Source: Paenibacillus_AB sp036577625
GTDB taxonomy: Bacteria > Bacillota > Bacilli > Paenibacillales > NBRC-103111
NCBI RefSeq assembly: GCF_036577625.1
Contig: NZ_JARBDC010000011.1
Span: 1 to 64,000, forward strand
Length of the DNA: 64,000 nucleotides
Direction of reading: 5' to 3'
Of this stretch, positions 1 to 8,974 are shown one piece after another (the stretch's first letter is position 1; each line of letters starts with the position of its first letter). The notes under the pieces are model-generated. The model had not been told where the DNA came from. It saw only the letters and a program-made list of their open reading frames with translations, and searched no databases. The position numbers and the translations under genes were made by a program.

Positions 1-2
1 CG

Positions 3-1091
3 AAATATCCGCATATTACGGTCGAGAACGTCGTATCGAAGGAAGACCTTACGAAGCTGATCGCCGCCGGAGAAACGGTCGATTTTTATGTAACCTACAA
101 CGGAAACATGGCGGCTTACACGGATCTCGGCGTTTACGGGGACCTTACGCCGATGGCCAAGCAGATGAATTTCGATTTGACCCAATTCGATCAAGGCGCG
201 CTTGACGCGATCAAGGTGTTGTCGGACAAAGGCGAGCTGTACGGACTGCCTTACGCCATAAACCTGAACGCGCTCTATTATAACAAGGACCTTTTCGACA
301 AGTTCGGCGTCGCTTACCCGAAGGACGGGATGACCTGGGAGGATGCGATTGAGCTTGCCAAAAAGGTAACCCGCTTCGACGGCGGCACACAGTATAAAGG
401 GCTGGACGTTGACGGACTTGTCCGTTTGACGTACCCGTTGTCGTTGACGTATATCGACGGCAAGACGAACGAAGTGCAGGTCGATTCGGAATCTTTCAAG
501 AGAGCGTTCGATATCGGCAGACAAATCTACGGCATACCGGGCAACGATTTTATCGCGGCGGGGGCCAAGTCCTACGATCGGTTTTTAAAAGACCGGGTCA
601 CGTCCATGATCGCTACGGTCAACTTGTTTTCGCGCATCAAGGAACATCCGGACCTGAACTGGGATGTGGCGCAGTTCCCGAGCTATAAGGATAAACCGAA
701 TACGTACGGCATGTACGACGTCCACTTGATGATCCCGCTTCAGACGAGCAAGCATCGCGAAGACCAGATGCGCGTCATGGAAGTTCTGTTTTCCGACGAG
801 GTGCAGACCAAAATGGTCAGAAAGACGGGACGGGTTTCCGCGCTGAAAGATCCGAAATATGCGCAATTGTTCGGAAAGGACATGCCTATTTTGGAAGGCA
901 AGCGCATTGAAAGCATTTTCAAAAGCAAATCCGCCCCAGCGCCCAAATTCTCCTTATACGAGTCGAAAGCGAACGGGGTCATGAATGCGGAGTACACGAA
1001 GGTCGTAAAAGGCGAAAAAGACAGCAATACCGCGCTGCGCGATGCCGCCGAAAGTATCCGGCAGCTCATAAACGCCCAGACCGGCAAATAA
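3..1091 (+). CDS. ABC transporter solute-binding protein, family 1 (3' part)
   Basis: The reading frame is already open at base 3, so the signal peptide and start lie before the window; 362 residues remain. The protein resembles extracellular sugar-binding lipoproteins of ABC importers, which capture a carbohydrate outside the membrane and hand it to two permeases. Visible are the hinge-type motif LYYNKDLFDKFGVAYPKDG and the following MTW...ELAKK helix. This stretch is almost identical to the same part of the lipoprotein at 49558-50907, so the two are paralogues. A strong terminator follows at 1110. The partner permeases, if any, would be upstream, outside the window. The substrate cannot be told from sequence. 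Confidence 0.85.
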   Translation, partial: KYPHITVENVVSKEDLTKLIAAGETVDFYVTYNGNMAAYTDLGVYGDLTPMAKQMNFDLTQFDQGALDAIKVLSDKGELYGLPYAINLNALYYNKDLFDKFGVAYPKDGMTWEDAIELAKKVTRFDGGTQYKGLDVDGLVRLTYPLSLTYIDGKTNEVQVDSESFKRAFDIGRQIYGIPGNDFIAAGAKSYDRFLKDRVTSMIATVNLFSRIKEHPDLNWDVAQFPSYKDKPNTYGMYDVHLMIPLQTSKHREDQMRVMEVLFSDEVQTKMVRKTGRVSALKDPKYAQLFGKDMPILEGKRIESIFKSKSAPAPKFSLYESKANGVMNAEYTKVVKGEKDSNTALRDAAESIRQLINAQTGK

Positions 1092-1109
1092 CACTCCGTT
1101 CCGCCGCCA

Positions 1110-1136
1110 AGCCCTCATTGGATGAGGGCTTTTTTG
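1110..1136 (+). terminator. Intrinsic terminator after the solute-binding protein gene
   Basis: A 9-bp perfect stem (agccctcat / atgagggct) with a 3-nt loop is followed directly by five T residues. Confidence 0.9.
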
Positions 1137-1203
1137 TACGAATCGGCGGCGTCTTCGACTGCCGTGCCCGCGGGGAGGCGGCCGTTTCGCCGAACATCGG
1201 CGC

Positions 1204-1241
1204 CAAAAAGGGCCCGTCCGGAGCAGAAGCTCCGGCGGGCC
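1204..1241 (-). terminator. Intrinsic terminator of the LysM-3D gene
   Basis: A long GC-rich inverted repeat (gcccgtccggagc paired with gctccggcgggc) lies next to five A residues on the plus strand, which read as a T-run on the minus strand. Confidence 0.85.
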
Positions 1242-1260
1242 GCGCCTTCCGCATCGAACG

Positions 1261-2019
1261 CTACGCGCTGCGGTCTCCCAGAACGAACACTTTGACGTTC
1301 TTTTTCACTCCGAACTCGACGGCCTCCTTCAGATCGTTCATGAACACGTCGATGCGCGCCCCCTTGATCGCGGAGCCGGTGTCTTCCGCTTTGCGCAGGC
1401 CGATTCCTTCGATCAGCACGGTCGAGCCGAGCGGAATGATCGACGGGTCGACGGCGACCGTGCGCCCTTCCTCCGCTTTGCTGCCGCTGCGCGTAATGCC
1501 GTAGGCGGGGTGCGACGGCGTTTTGCCCGTCGACTCCTTCCCCGCCGTATAGGCGGTCAAGGTGGAGCTCAGCACGCGCTGCACGACGGGGCGCTCCCCG
1601 CCGGTACCGCCGCCGAAGCCCGTCCCGGCTTGCGGGATGTCGAGCATTTGGCCGACGGTCAGCCGGTTCGGATTTTGCAGCGAGTTGGCCGCGAGCAGCT
1701 CGTCCACGGTCAGGCCGAACGCGCGGGATATTTTATATAGCGTATCTCCGGAATGGACTTGATACTGGTAAATGGCGATTTCCGGTACGTCGGCTTCGGA
1801 TTCTTCCGTCGGCGCGGCGGCCGATTCGGAACTGTCGGCGGCATCCGCCTCCCGTTCCGCTGGCCGGTACGCCCAGCTGCCGCCCCCCTCGTATATCCAA
1901 TTGTCGGCCATCGCGAGCTCCTCTTCCTGGCTAATATACGCGAAGGCCTGCGTTCCCGCGCTTGCCGCGATGGCGATCGCCGCCGCCGACAAGGTCAATC
2001 GTTTCGTCCAGTTTCGCAT
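1261..2019 (-). CDS. Secreted LysM and 3D domain protein (cell-wall-active)
   Basis: 252 residues. An N-terminal Sec signal peptide (about residues 1-27, cleavage after AFA) is followed by an acidic Ala/Glu-rich linker, a LysM peptidoglycan-binding module (about 85-129, HSGDTLYKI...NRLTVGQMLDIP) and a C-terminal 3D domain (about 150-250). The three aspartates that name the 3D family are visible at D191 (AVDP), D213 (EDTG) and D224 (RIDVFM). 3D proteins such as YocH and resuscitation-type proteins are thought to be MltA-like lytic transglycosylases or wall remodelling enzymes, so this protein probably acts on peptidoglycan outside the cell. A GAGGAGGATGTT Shine-Dalgarno sequence precedes the ATG. 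It is monocistronic, with its own terminator. Confidence 0.88.
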   Translation of the reverse strand: MRNWTKRLTLSAAAIAIAASAGTQAFAYISQEEELAMADNWIYEGGGSWAYRPAEREADAADSSESAAAPTEESEADVPEIAIYQYQVHSGDTLYKISRAFGLTVDELLAANSLQNPNRLTVGQMLDIPQAGTGFGGGTGGERPVVQRVLSSTLTAYTAGKESTGKTPSHPAYGITRSGSKAEEGRTVAVDPSIIPLGSTVLIEGIGLRKAEDTGSAIKGARIDVFMNDLKEAVEFGVKKNVKVFVLGDRSA

Positions 2020-2202
2020 TCTAGCAACATCCTCCTCGTTTGTTCCCCTGATAGATTTGGATGTTACTAGAGTTGCCCGGATGCGGAATTTCTAAACGTC
2101 CCCGCCGTTTCAACGAATCCGGCGCGATGCGGAAATTCACTTAATTACGGCTGTCGGCCGCTAATTGCAGCCTGCCCGCATGCCGAAACCGCCGTCCGAC
2201 AG

Positions 2203-2238
2203 AAAAAGGCGGCGATGCCTTCTCGGCATTGCCGCCCG
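2203..2238 (-). terminator. Intrinsic terminator of spo0M
   Basis: On the minus strand a stem gggcggcaatgcc / ggcatcgccgcc with a short loop is followed by TTTTTCT. Confidence 0.9.
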
Positions 2239-2279
2239 TCTTTCCGTCTTCGCTTTCGTTTCCGCGCTCATGTGCCCGC

Positions 2280-3050
2280 TCAGTGCAAATTGTCCTCGAT
2301 CGTTTCCCGGATAAAATCGGTCAGCCGATCTTCGTCCTCGATATCGTCGTACGTCAGCGTAAACCGCGCATACCGCTCGTCGAGGTCGAACTGCTCCTCC
2401 AGCAGGCCGAGCAGTCCCCGCGCCCGGCGGTCGATCTCCATGTAAAACTCGACCTCGTCCTCGTGCACGATATAGAACAGCTCCAGCTCCTCCAGGTTGG
2501 ACCGGTACTGCGGCTTCATCTCGAACTCCTGCACGAACGGAAAGTCCAGGCCGAGCCGCGGCACGTGCATGAGCGACACCTCCGTCGCCCGCAGCCCGAG
2601 GCGGGAAAGCGATTCGAACACGGCGCCCACGATCGGATGGGGCTGGATGTGGATGTAGTCTTTGTCCCGCTGGTCGATCGCCTTTTCGACGTCCAGCTCG
2701 GTCACGAGCCAAATTTTCGAGCTGCCGATCGTAATCGGCGTCGAGAACGGAATCGGGAAGCTGAACGCGAACTGCCGCTCCTCGCCGGGCTGGATCGTAA
2801 AATGCTCGTCCAGATGAAACCGCGCGATGGCGTCGCTCTCTTCGACGATTTGCCCGTCCCTCTCGCGGAAGTAGTTGGAATACAGGCAAAAATGAATTTT
2901 CGTGATTTCCTGCGCCAAATTGCCCCCGGTGACGTACACCGTGCCGTGCAGCTCGTCGCCGACCCGGACCCCGTGGCCGTTTTCCAGCTCCGCATTGACT
3001 TTGACCCCGCCGATGCCGACGCTGGCCATCATTTTTTTGAAAAAGGACAT
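2280..3050 (-). CDS. spo0M: Sporulation-control protein Spo0M
   Basis: 256 residues, the usual length of the SpoOM family (arrestin-like fold). Recognised by the N-terminal MSFFKKMMASVGIGGVKVNA block, the central HIQPHP motif and the acidic C-terminus with DDIEDEDRL. In Bacillus subtilis Spo0M is a cytoplasmic protein that influences sporulation timing and cell division; its biochemical activity is not settled. A Shine-Dalgarno GCAGAGGAG lies upstream of the ATG. It is flanked by its own terminator and looks monocistronic; the neighbouring ABC exporter genes on the same strand end 133 nt upstream. Presence of this gene supports a spore-forming Bacillota host. Confidence 0.92.
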   Translation of the reverse strand: MSFFKKMMASVGIGGVKVNAELENGHGVRVGDELHGTVYVTGGNLAQEITKIHFCLYSNYFRERDGQIVEESDAIARFHLDEHFTIQPGEERQFAFSFPIPFSTPITIGSSKIWLVTELDVEKAIDQRDKDYIHIQPHPIVGAVFESLSRLGLRATEVSLMHVPRLGLDFPFVQEFEMKPQYRSNLEELELFYIVHEDEVEFYMEIDRRARGLLGLLEEQFDLDERYARFTLTYDDIEDEDRLTDFIRETIEDNLH

Positions 3051-3183
3051 GGACTACCGCTCCTCTGCAGCATAAGTAGACGAATGGACCTATACCTAAT
3101 GGTACGGATTTTGACTATAATTGGCAACGCTTTTTTAGAGGGCGCAGGCTCCATTCGGGCGAGTCCGCATCGGCCGGCGACGG

Positions 3184-4143
3184 TTACCCCGCAACGTCCC
3201 GCTTCGCAAACATGATCCAGGCGACAAGCTGGAACAGCAAGTAGTAGCCGGCCAGCATGGCGACGGAAAACGGCAGCGTCATTTCCGGACGGAGCGGCGT
3301 GCCGTCCACATGCTGGCTCAAGTCGACGTTGGCGAACAGCACGTATTTGACCCATTCGTATCCCGACAGCAGGCCGACCAGCGTATTGCCCATCAGGATG
3401 AACAGCAGCGAAAAGGCGATCGCCATCGACGAGCTGCGGAACGAAGCGGAAATCATGAACGCCATCGTGACGTACATGATCAGCTGGACGACGCCGAAGC
3501 CGTATTGTTGCAAAGCGTTCAGCAGCATCGAGCCTTCGTGCACGCTGCCGTCGGCGCCGATCCGGACAAGCGGCTGCGTCAAGCCGTCGCTCCCTTCGAG
3601 AGCCGCCCCGAGCGCGAAAGCGACGGCGAAGCACAGCACGAGCAAAAACAAGGCGAACAGCAGCGTCGCCGCATATTTGCTGAGCAGCACCTTCGTTCTG
3701 GACGCCGGCCCGACGAGCAGCAGCTTGATCGTCCCCCACGAAAATTCCGCCGCGACCATATCGGCGGCCACGACGACCGTCAGCAGCGTCACGAGAACGA
3801 TGAGCGCCGACGACGCGTTCACGACGGTCCAGAGCGAATTGTCATACGGATTGATGTCGTGCTCGATATAATAGTCGTTCAGCTTGATGCGCTCTTCCAT
3901 CCCCTTTCGCGCTTCGGGGTTCGCCGCGATTTCCTTCTCGGCCATGTCCTGCTTGAGCCGTTCGTTCGTTTGAGCGACTTCCTGCTTCCAGTCGGCGCTA
4001 GCCGCGCGCTTCTGCTCCTCCCATTTCAACAGCCCGGCCAGCAGCGCGAGCGCCGCGAGCAAAATGCCGACCATCGCCCATGTTCGCGGCCGGCGGTATA
4101 TTTTCAAATTTTCGTTGCGTACGAGCATGCCGAAACTAGACAA
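3184..4143 (-). CDS. ABC-2 type exporter permease
   Basis: 319 residues from a TTG start (minus strand at 4143) that overlaps the end of the ATPase gene by 8 nt; a GAGGGGGGAG Shine-Dalgarno sits just upstream. An internal ATG at residue 6 is an alternative. About six membrane segments are visible: one near residues 22-40, then a soluble charged region (42-105), then five segments from about 110 to 312. This is the BcrB/YxlG-like layout of ABC-2 permeases that pair with a single BcrA-type ATPase. Such pairs export peptides, antibiotics or lipids, or serve in stress response. The substrate cannot be inferred. Confidence 0.85.
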   Translation of the reverse strand: MSSFGMLVRNENLKIYRRPRTWAMVGILLAALALLAGLLKWEEQKRAASADWKQEVAQTNERLKQDMAEKEIAANPEARKGMEERIKLNDYYIEHDINPYDNSLWTVVNASSALIVLVTLLTVVVAADMVAAEFSWGTIKLLLVGPASRTKVLLSKYAATLLFALFLLVLCFAVAFALGAALEGSDGLTQPLVRIGADGSVHEGSMLLNALQQYGFGVVQLIMYVTMAFMISASFRSSSMAIAFSLLFILMGNTLVGLLSGYEWVKYVLFANVDLSQHVDGTPLRPEMTLPFSVAMLAGYYLLFQLVAWIMFAKRDVAG

Positions 4144-5068
4144 CTTGCTCCCCCCTCGTCAGCTCCAAAAATTGATCCTCCAGCGAAGCGCTCGCCGCCC
4201 GTATGCCGTACACGTCGATGTCGGCCATGACGAGCCTGCGGTTCAGCTCCGGAATGAGCCCCCGCTCGGCGGCCACCTCCAAAGCCCCGTCCCGTACGGT
4301 CATGCTCCCATCGGGCAGCCCGAGCGCGGCGGCGAGATATTCCATCGCCCGCTCGGGGTCGTCGACCTCGATCCGGACCGTTTGCTTGCCGGCCGCGCCC
4401 TTCAATTCGCTCATGCTGCGAACGTCGACGAGCTTGCCGGCCTGGATGATCGCGACCCGGTCGCACATCAGCTCCATCTCCGACAGCAGGTGCGACGACA
4501 CGATGATCGCGATGCCTTCCCGCTGCGCCAGTCCGCGCAAATAATCACGCAGCTCGCGAATCCCGGCCGGATCGAGCCCGTTCGTCGGCTCGTCGAAAAT
4601 GAGGACGGACGGCTTGTGCAGCAGCGCCTGCGCCACGCCGAGCCTTTGCCGCATGCCGAGCGAGTAGCGCTTCACCTTCTCGTGGATGCGGGTTTGCAGG
4701 CCGACCAGCTTGACCACTTCGTCGATCCGCTGTTTCGTCACGCCGGCATGCCTTCTGGCAAACAGCTTCAAATTTTGGTAGCCGGTCAAAAATTTATACA
4801 TTTCCGGGTTTTCCACGATCGCCCCGATATGCGTCATCGCCAGTTCGAAATGGTTGCGCACCGATATCCCTTTGACGAACACTTCGCCCTTCGTCATCGA
4901 GATCAGTCCGACGATCATGCGGATCGTCGTCGTTTTGCCGGCGCCGTTCGGCCCGAGGAAGCCGAACACTTCCCCTCTCGGCACGTCGAACGTCAAGTTG
5001 TCGACGATCGTGCGACCGCCGATTTTTTTCGTTACGTTGCGAAGCTGCAAAACCGCTTCATCGTTCAT
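4136..5068 (-). CDS. ABC transporter ATP-binding protein (BcrA-like)
   Basis: 310 residues from the ATG at 5068, chosen because AAGGAGG lies 12 nt upstream; an in-frame extension reaches 5161 but lacks a good ribosome site. Walker A GPNGAGKTT (39-47), signature YSLGMRQR and Walker B VLIFDEPTNGLDPAG are intact, and the D-loop/H-loop (SSHLLSEME) is present. The 80-residue C-terminal extension is typical of BcrA-type drug or lipid exporter ATPases. It energises the permease encoded immediately downstream, with which it is translationally coupled through an 8-nt overlap. Confidence 0.92.
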   Translation of the reverse strand: MNDEAVLQLRNVTKKIGGRTIVDNLTFDVPRGEVFGFLGPNGAGKTTTIRMIVGLISMTKGEVFVKGISVRNHFELAMTHIGAIVENPEMYKFLTGYQNLKLFARRHAGVTKQRIDEVVKLVGLQTRIHEKVKRYSLGMRQRLGVAQALLHKPSVLIFDEPTNGLDPAGIRELRDYLRGLAQREGIAIIVSSHLLSEMELMCDRVAIIQAGKLVDVRSMSELKGAAGKQTVRIEVDDPERAMEYLAAALGLPDGSMTVRDGALEVAAERGLIPELNRRLVMADIDVYGIRAASASLEDQFLELTRGEQVV

Positions 5069-5256
5069 TGTCCAAAAAGCCTCCTTGCCGTCGTTTGGTC
5101 CAGTATACCGGACCCGGCCGTTTTGTCGAATGGTCTCGGGTTCGGGCGGAAACTGGACCAAAGTCTAAAAAGTCGGGGACGGCGCCGGCTGGAGGAATTA
5201 AAAAAAGTCTGTCGACGTATTTCGAGAATGAGCGAAAACCGACGGCTTCCGAAACG

Positions 5257-5440
5257 TAACGGACACCACGGCGCTTATTTCGCGAAAATCGGCCGTTTTC
5301 CGATCGTAACGGACACCACCTGCGCTTATTGGCTCCGAACAGCCGTCCAAATGGGAGTTTTTCGCCAAAAAGCTGCGCCTGTGTCCGTTACAAAAAAAAT
5401 AAGCCGAAATGAGGCTCATTAGCGGCCGCCATGTCCGCTA
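5257..5440. repeat. Spaced repeat group, TAACGGACA type
   Basis: TAACGGACACCAC occurs at 5257-5269 and again at 5307-5319, exactly 50 nt apart. Both are followed a few bases later by GCGCTTATT. The inverse core TGTCCGTTA is at 5382-5390, and a palindromic variant (TTAGCGG...CCGCTA) spans 5419-5440. Confidence 0.75.
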
Positions 5441-5724
5441 GACGCTTGGAACCGCCCCGCAGCAGGCCGCAGCTTCCGCCGAGAGCCATGTCCGCTCGCA
5501 GCCCGCCCGCGCGCCGCCCAAGGGCATGTCCCGACGGCGTCCCTTGCTCGCCCCCCCGCTACAACTCCCGACGGCGCCGACGCAGGCCTTACGAGCCGTT
5601 ATCGCCGTTTCCGGCAGCAGGAAACCCGCTCCGGCTTTGCCGCTTAAACGAAGGTCGGGACGGACGGTCTTTTCTGTGCAAACCGATTTGCACGCCGAAG
5701 CGACGGCGCATCGGGAAACGAGCT

Positions 5725-5952
5725 GGAAATGCTCCCGCTAATTTCGGTCGTTCCCGTTTCCGGGCAAAACAACGGGAAAACGTCCCGCTAAAATCGTCCA
5801 TACCGTGCATTTCGCCGATATGTCGCCATTTTAACCGGAGGTTTTCCCGATACTTCGAAACGTTACCTATAGGAGAGCGAGTTAACAGGAGGTTTTCCCG
5901 TTCGTTCGATTCCATTGACCCGGCGGGATCAGGACATCGCCCATGTCCGTTA
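5725..5952. repeat. Spaced repeat group, TTAaCnGGAgGTTTTCCCG type
   Basis: Four related units of 17-19 nt: two on the minus strand (5725-5741, 5773-5791) and two on the plus strand (5831-5849, 5882-5900). The plus-strand pair differ at one base (TTAACCGGAGGTTTTCCCG versus TTAACAGGAGGTTTTCCCG). Spacing is 48-58 nt. A further GGACAT...ATGTCCGTTAG palindrome lies at 5932-5952. Confidence 0.75.
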
Positions 5953-5992
5953 GAGCTTTCCGCCGGCCCAACTTCCGCCCGATAACAAAATA

Positions 5993-7183
5993 TTACCCGT
6001 CCCCGAACGTAATCCGGATATCGAGCAGCTCCGAACGGCTGCCGATTCGCAGCGGCGGTCCCCACGTGCCGAAGCCGCACGAAACGATCGCATGCATCGC
6101 GCCTTTGCGCATATAGCCCCAATCGAGCTCAAACAGTCGTCTCGTGATCAGATGGCCCGGCATGAGCTGACCGCGATGCGTATGCCCCGAAAGCAGCAGA
6201 TCGACGCCGGCCTCCGCCGCTTCGCCCAGCTCGCGCGGCTGATGATCGAGCAGCACGATCGGCAGCGACTTGTCCGCATCCGCCAGCAGCTCGCTTACGG
6301 CGAGTCTGCCGCCGGAACCGGGGGCGAATCGCGCGACCGCCGCGTCTTTGCGGCCTGCGACGCAGAACGCCTCCCCGATCCGGACGACGCGGTCGACCAG
6401 CACCTCGATGCCGATCGCCTTCATCCGCTCGACGTACTCGTCGATATGTCCGCCGATATATTCGTGGTTGCCGAGCGAAGCGTATACGCCGAGCGGGGCT
6501 TTCAGCGAGCGCAGGACGTCCGCCATCTTCTCGCGGACGAACGGCTCGATGCTGTCGTCCAGCACGTCCCCCGGCAGAAGAATGAGATCGGGCCGCAGCG
6601 CTTCCACCTGACCGATGAGCCTGCGAATATGCCGCTTCCCTACGATCGTCCCGAGATGCAAGTCCGACGCCGCCGCGATGCGCAGCTCCTTGCGCCCCCC
6701 GGCCCGCTTGGCGACAGCGATGTCGTAGCGGCGTACGACCGGGCTCCAGGCGTTGCGGGAGCCGACGGCGACCATGACGGCGAGCAGCAGCAGGACGACC
6801 GTCCCGATCGCCCGCACGGCAGTGTCCGCCTCCACGCCGCCCAGCCGCAGCAGGAGGAAAGCCAGGTCCGCAAACGGCAGCGTCAGCAGCGAGTACATGA
6901 GAACGGCCAAGCCGTAAGAGCCGATCAGCTTGACCCCAACGTACAGCCGGTACGGCAATGCGCGCCGAAGCAGCATGGCGCCCAAGTAGCCGTAGGCGAG
7001 CCAGGCGTACGCGATCCAGTAAACCCAATCCGCCGATTCGGTAACGGCCGCGCGCCAAAACGCGAAGCCGTTCCAGCCGATATAGGCCGAAAACGCCACA
7101 TAGGCCGATAAAATCGCAACAATAAGCAGTACCGTGCGGCTTTTCAAAACGTCCCCCGTCCCTTCAACTCTTTCTCCTCCCAC
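5993..7183 (-). CDS. Membrane-anchored metallophosphoesterase
   Basis: 396 residues from a GTG at 7183; a TTG at 7147 is a plausible alternative start that would place the first membrane helix at the N-terminus. About four hydrophobic segments occupy residues 15-140, followed by a calcineurin-like phosphoesterase domain. Metal-binding motifs are complete: DLHLG (174-178), GDVLDD (205-210), GNHEY (238-242), LLDHQP and SGHTHRGQ. The layout matches the YkoQ/YaeI family of membrane-tethered phosphohydrolases, some of which act on lipid-linked substrates; the substrate here is unknown. It is transcribed alone; no clear terminator was found downstream, where the repeat island starts. Confidence 0.88.
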   Translation of the reverse strand: MGGERVEGTGDVLKSRTVLLIVAILSAYVAFSAYIGWNGFAFWRAAVTESADWVYWIAYAWLAYGYLGAMLLRRALPYRLYVGVKLIGSYGLAVLMYSLLTLPFADLAFLLLRLGGVEADTAVRAIGTVVLLLLAVMVAVGSRNAWSPVVRRYDIAVAKRAGGRKELRIAAASDLHLGTIVGKRHIRRLIGQVEALRPDLILLPGDVLDDSIEPFVREKMADVLRSLKAPLGVYASLGNHEYIGGHIDEYVERMKAIGIEVLVDRVVRIGEAFCVAGRKDAAVARFAPGSGGRLAVSELLADADKSLPIVLLDHQPRELGEAAEAGVDLLLSGHTHRGQLMPGHLITRRLFELDWGYMRKGAMHAIVSCGFGTWGPPLRIGSRSELLDIRITFGDG

Positions 7184-7226
7184 TATTTTCTCACAACAGG
7201 GAGCCGGGGAAAAGTTTCGCAGCGCG

Positions 7227-7973
7227 TCACGGCCGCAGCCGCTCGTCCTTCGTGAACCAGAGGCGGTCGCTCAATCGTCCGAGCAGCATCGCGGTCAAGG
7301 CGGCCGACGAGGCGAGCGTAAACATGATCAATATTTGATACCGCACCGCCTCGATCGGATCGGCGCCGGCCACGATCATGCCCGTCATCATGCCCGGAAG
7401 CTGGACGAGCCCGACCGTCTTCATCCCGTCGATCGTCGGAATCATGCTGGCGCGCACCGAACGCTTGCTCGCTCCCCGAATCGCCTGCCGGGCGGTCGCC
7501 CCGAGCGCCAGCAGCGCCTCGATCTCGCCTCTCGACGACTCCATTTCCCGCTTCATCTGGTTCAACAGCAAGCCGCATACGATCATCGAGCTTCCGATCG
7601 TAATGCCGCTCACCGGGATGATGTACTGCGGCGTCGGGCCGATGATCCGGAAGCCGAGCATGAGCGCCATCGTGACCGCTTCGGTGCACGCCAGCGATAT
7701 GGCGATGCGCAGCCGGATACCGGGTATATGCCCGGCCCGCGCGCCGGCGTTCCGGGAGGCGACTGCAATCATGACGGCAACGATCAGTACGATGAACAGC
7801 GGATGATTCGCGTCGAAAACGAAATGCAGCACATATCCGACCAGCAGCAGCTGGACGGCGGTGCGGATCGTGCCGACGGCGATATCTTTTTCCAAGCCGA
7901 GCTTTTGCCGCAGCGAAAGCACCACCGTAACGGCCACGAAGACGAGCGTGGACGCGAGCGCCCAGTTAGACAA
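7227..7973 (-). CDS. FetB-like (UPF0014) ABC transporter permease
   Basis: 248 residues from a TTG start at 7973, chosen because GGGAGGGG lies just upstream and because it begins right at the first helix (SNWALASTLVFVAVTVV); a longer in-frame version from 8087 would add 38 non-hydrophobic residues. Seven or so membrane segments and the family motif GALAT-like LLALGATARQAIRG...SVRASMIPTID are visible. In E. coli FetAB is an iron exporter that raises resistance to oxidative stress; other members remain uncharacterised. The start overlaps the ATPase gene by 8 nt, so the two are translationally coupled. Confidence 0.85.
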   Translation of the reverse strand: MSNWALASTLVFVAVTVVLSLRQKLGLEKDIAVGTIRTAVQLLLVGYVLHFVFDANHPLFIVLIVAVMIAVASRNAGARAGHIPGIRLRIAISLACTEAVTMALMLGFRIIGPTPQYIIPVSGITIGSSMIVCGLLLNQMKREMESSRGEIEALLALGATARQAIRGASKRSVRASMIPTIDGMKTVGLVQLPGMMTGMIVAGADPIEAVRYQILIMFTLASSAALTAMLLGRLSDRLWFTKDERLRP

Positions 7974-8739
7974 CGGCCCCTCCCCCCTTCCCGGCCTGCG
8001 GAGACTCGATGAAGCGGCGGGCCTGCTCCGTGGCCGGGCCCCGGAAAAAATCCGCGGTCCGGCCCGTTTCGAGCAGCCGATTCTCATCCATATACCATAC
8101 CGTATCGCTTATAAGACGCGCCTGCTCCAGATCGTGCGTCACCCATAGCACGGCCGTCCCCCTGTGGCTCGACCATTCGCCGATCCATTGTTCGACCGCC
8201 CGCTTGCTCGCAGGATCGAGCGCCGCGGTCGCCTCGTCCAGCAGCAGCGCATCCGGCTCCAGCAGCAGCGAGCGGACGAGCGCGGTACGCTGCTTCTCGC
8301 CTCCCGACAATTCCGCCGCCGGCTTCTTCAGGTCGAGCGCCTCCAAGCCGACGGCGTTCATGCAGCGCCGCGCCAGCCCGGCGTCGAACGGCCGCGCGTG
8401 CAGCTCGCTGACCGTTCTCAGGTTTTGCTCCACCGTTCCCGGCAGCATCACCGGCTGCTGGGCGACGTAGCAGACGCGCTTGCGCCAGTCGGCGGGCTTC
8501 CACTCCCCGGCGTCGCGCCCCGCCAGGCGGATCGTTCCTTCGCTCGGCGCGTCGAGCCGGGCCAAAATCCGCAGCAGCGTGCTTTTTCCTTGCCCGGAGG
8601 CGCCGAGAACGGCGATCCGCTGCCCCGGGGCGATGTCCGTCGTAATATCCCGAAACAAATAATCGCCGGGCCGGTCCGGGCGAAGCTTCGACAATCGTTC
8701 CATCCTAAGCAGCGCGTCCAATCCGTCACTCTCCCGCAT
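7966..8739 (-). CDS. FetA-like ABC transporter ATP-binding protein
   Basis: 257 residues. Walker A GASGQGKST (46-54), Q-loop AQQPVMLPG, signature LSGGEKQR (about 144-151), Walker B LLLDEAT and the switch His in VTHDLEQAR are present, and the spacing matches short stand-alone ATPases of the FetA/YbbL group. It precedes the UPF0014 permease with an 8-nt overlap. ATG at 8739 has no close Shine-Dalgarno; ATG at 8703 (residue 13) is an alternative. A strong hairpin whose loop carries a GAAGGAGG sequence lies 12-47 nt upstream. Confidence 0.88.
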   Translation of the reverse strand: MRESDGLDALLRMERLSKLRPDRPGDYLFRDITTDIAPGQRIAVLGASGQGKSTLLRILARLDAPSEGTIRLAGRDAGEWKPADWRKRVCYVAQQPVMLPGTVEQNLRTVSELHARPFDAGLARRCMNAVGLEALDLKKPAAELSGGEKQRTALVRSLLLEPDALLLDEATAALDPASKRAVEQWIGEWSSHRGTAVLWVTHDLEQARLISDTVWYMDENRLLETGRTADFFRGPATEQARRFIESPQAGKGGGAVV

Positions 8740-8750
8740 CCGTCGTAAGC

Positions 8751-8786
8751 AAAGCGGATCGGCCTCCTTCGGGGTCGATCCGCTTT
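8751..8786 (-). promoter_or_regulatory. Hairpin upstream of the FetA-like gene
   Basis: A perfect 11-bp inverted repeat (aaagcggatcg / cgatccgcttt) encloses a 14-nt loop which on the minus strand contains GAAGGAGG. There is no T-run, so it is more likely a leader structure than a terminator. Function is inferred only. Confidence 0.5.
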
Positions 8787-8974
8787 CGCAGCCAGCTCTA
8801 TTGTAGCAGAACGCCCGTTATCGTTCACGGCCTAACCGTAACGGAAGCCATGCGGTTAACCGGTTTCAACCTTTCGTTTTTTAAGCTTCCTTTCAGCATC
8901 CGTTCACATAAGCGTCATAATGGTCTGTCATAATGCGTTAGCAGCGGAAAAAGAAAGAAAGGCCGGAAGCGATC

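Larger units (their letters stand above)
5069..5992. other. 924-nt non-coding interval with repeats
   Basis: No convincing gene on either strand: open frames here lack ribosome sites and family-like content. The interval holds two groups of regularly spaced palindromic units, described separately, and a GC-rich linker around 5450-5640 in which nothing is recognised. Confidence 0.7.
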
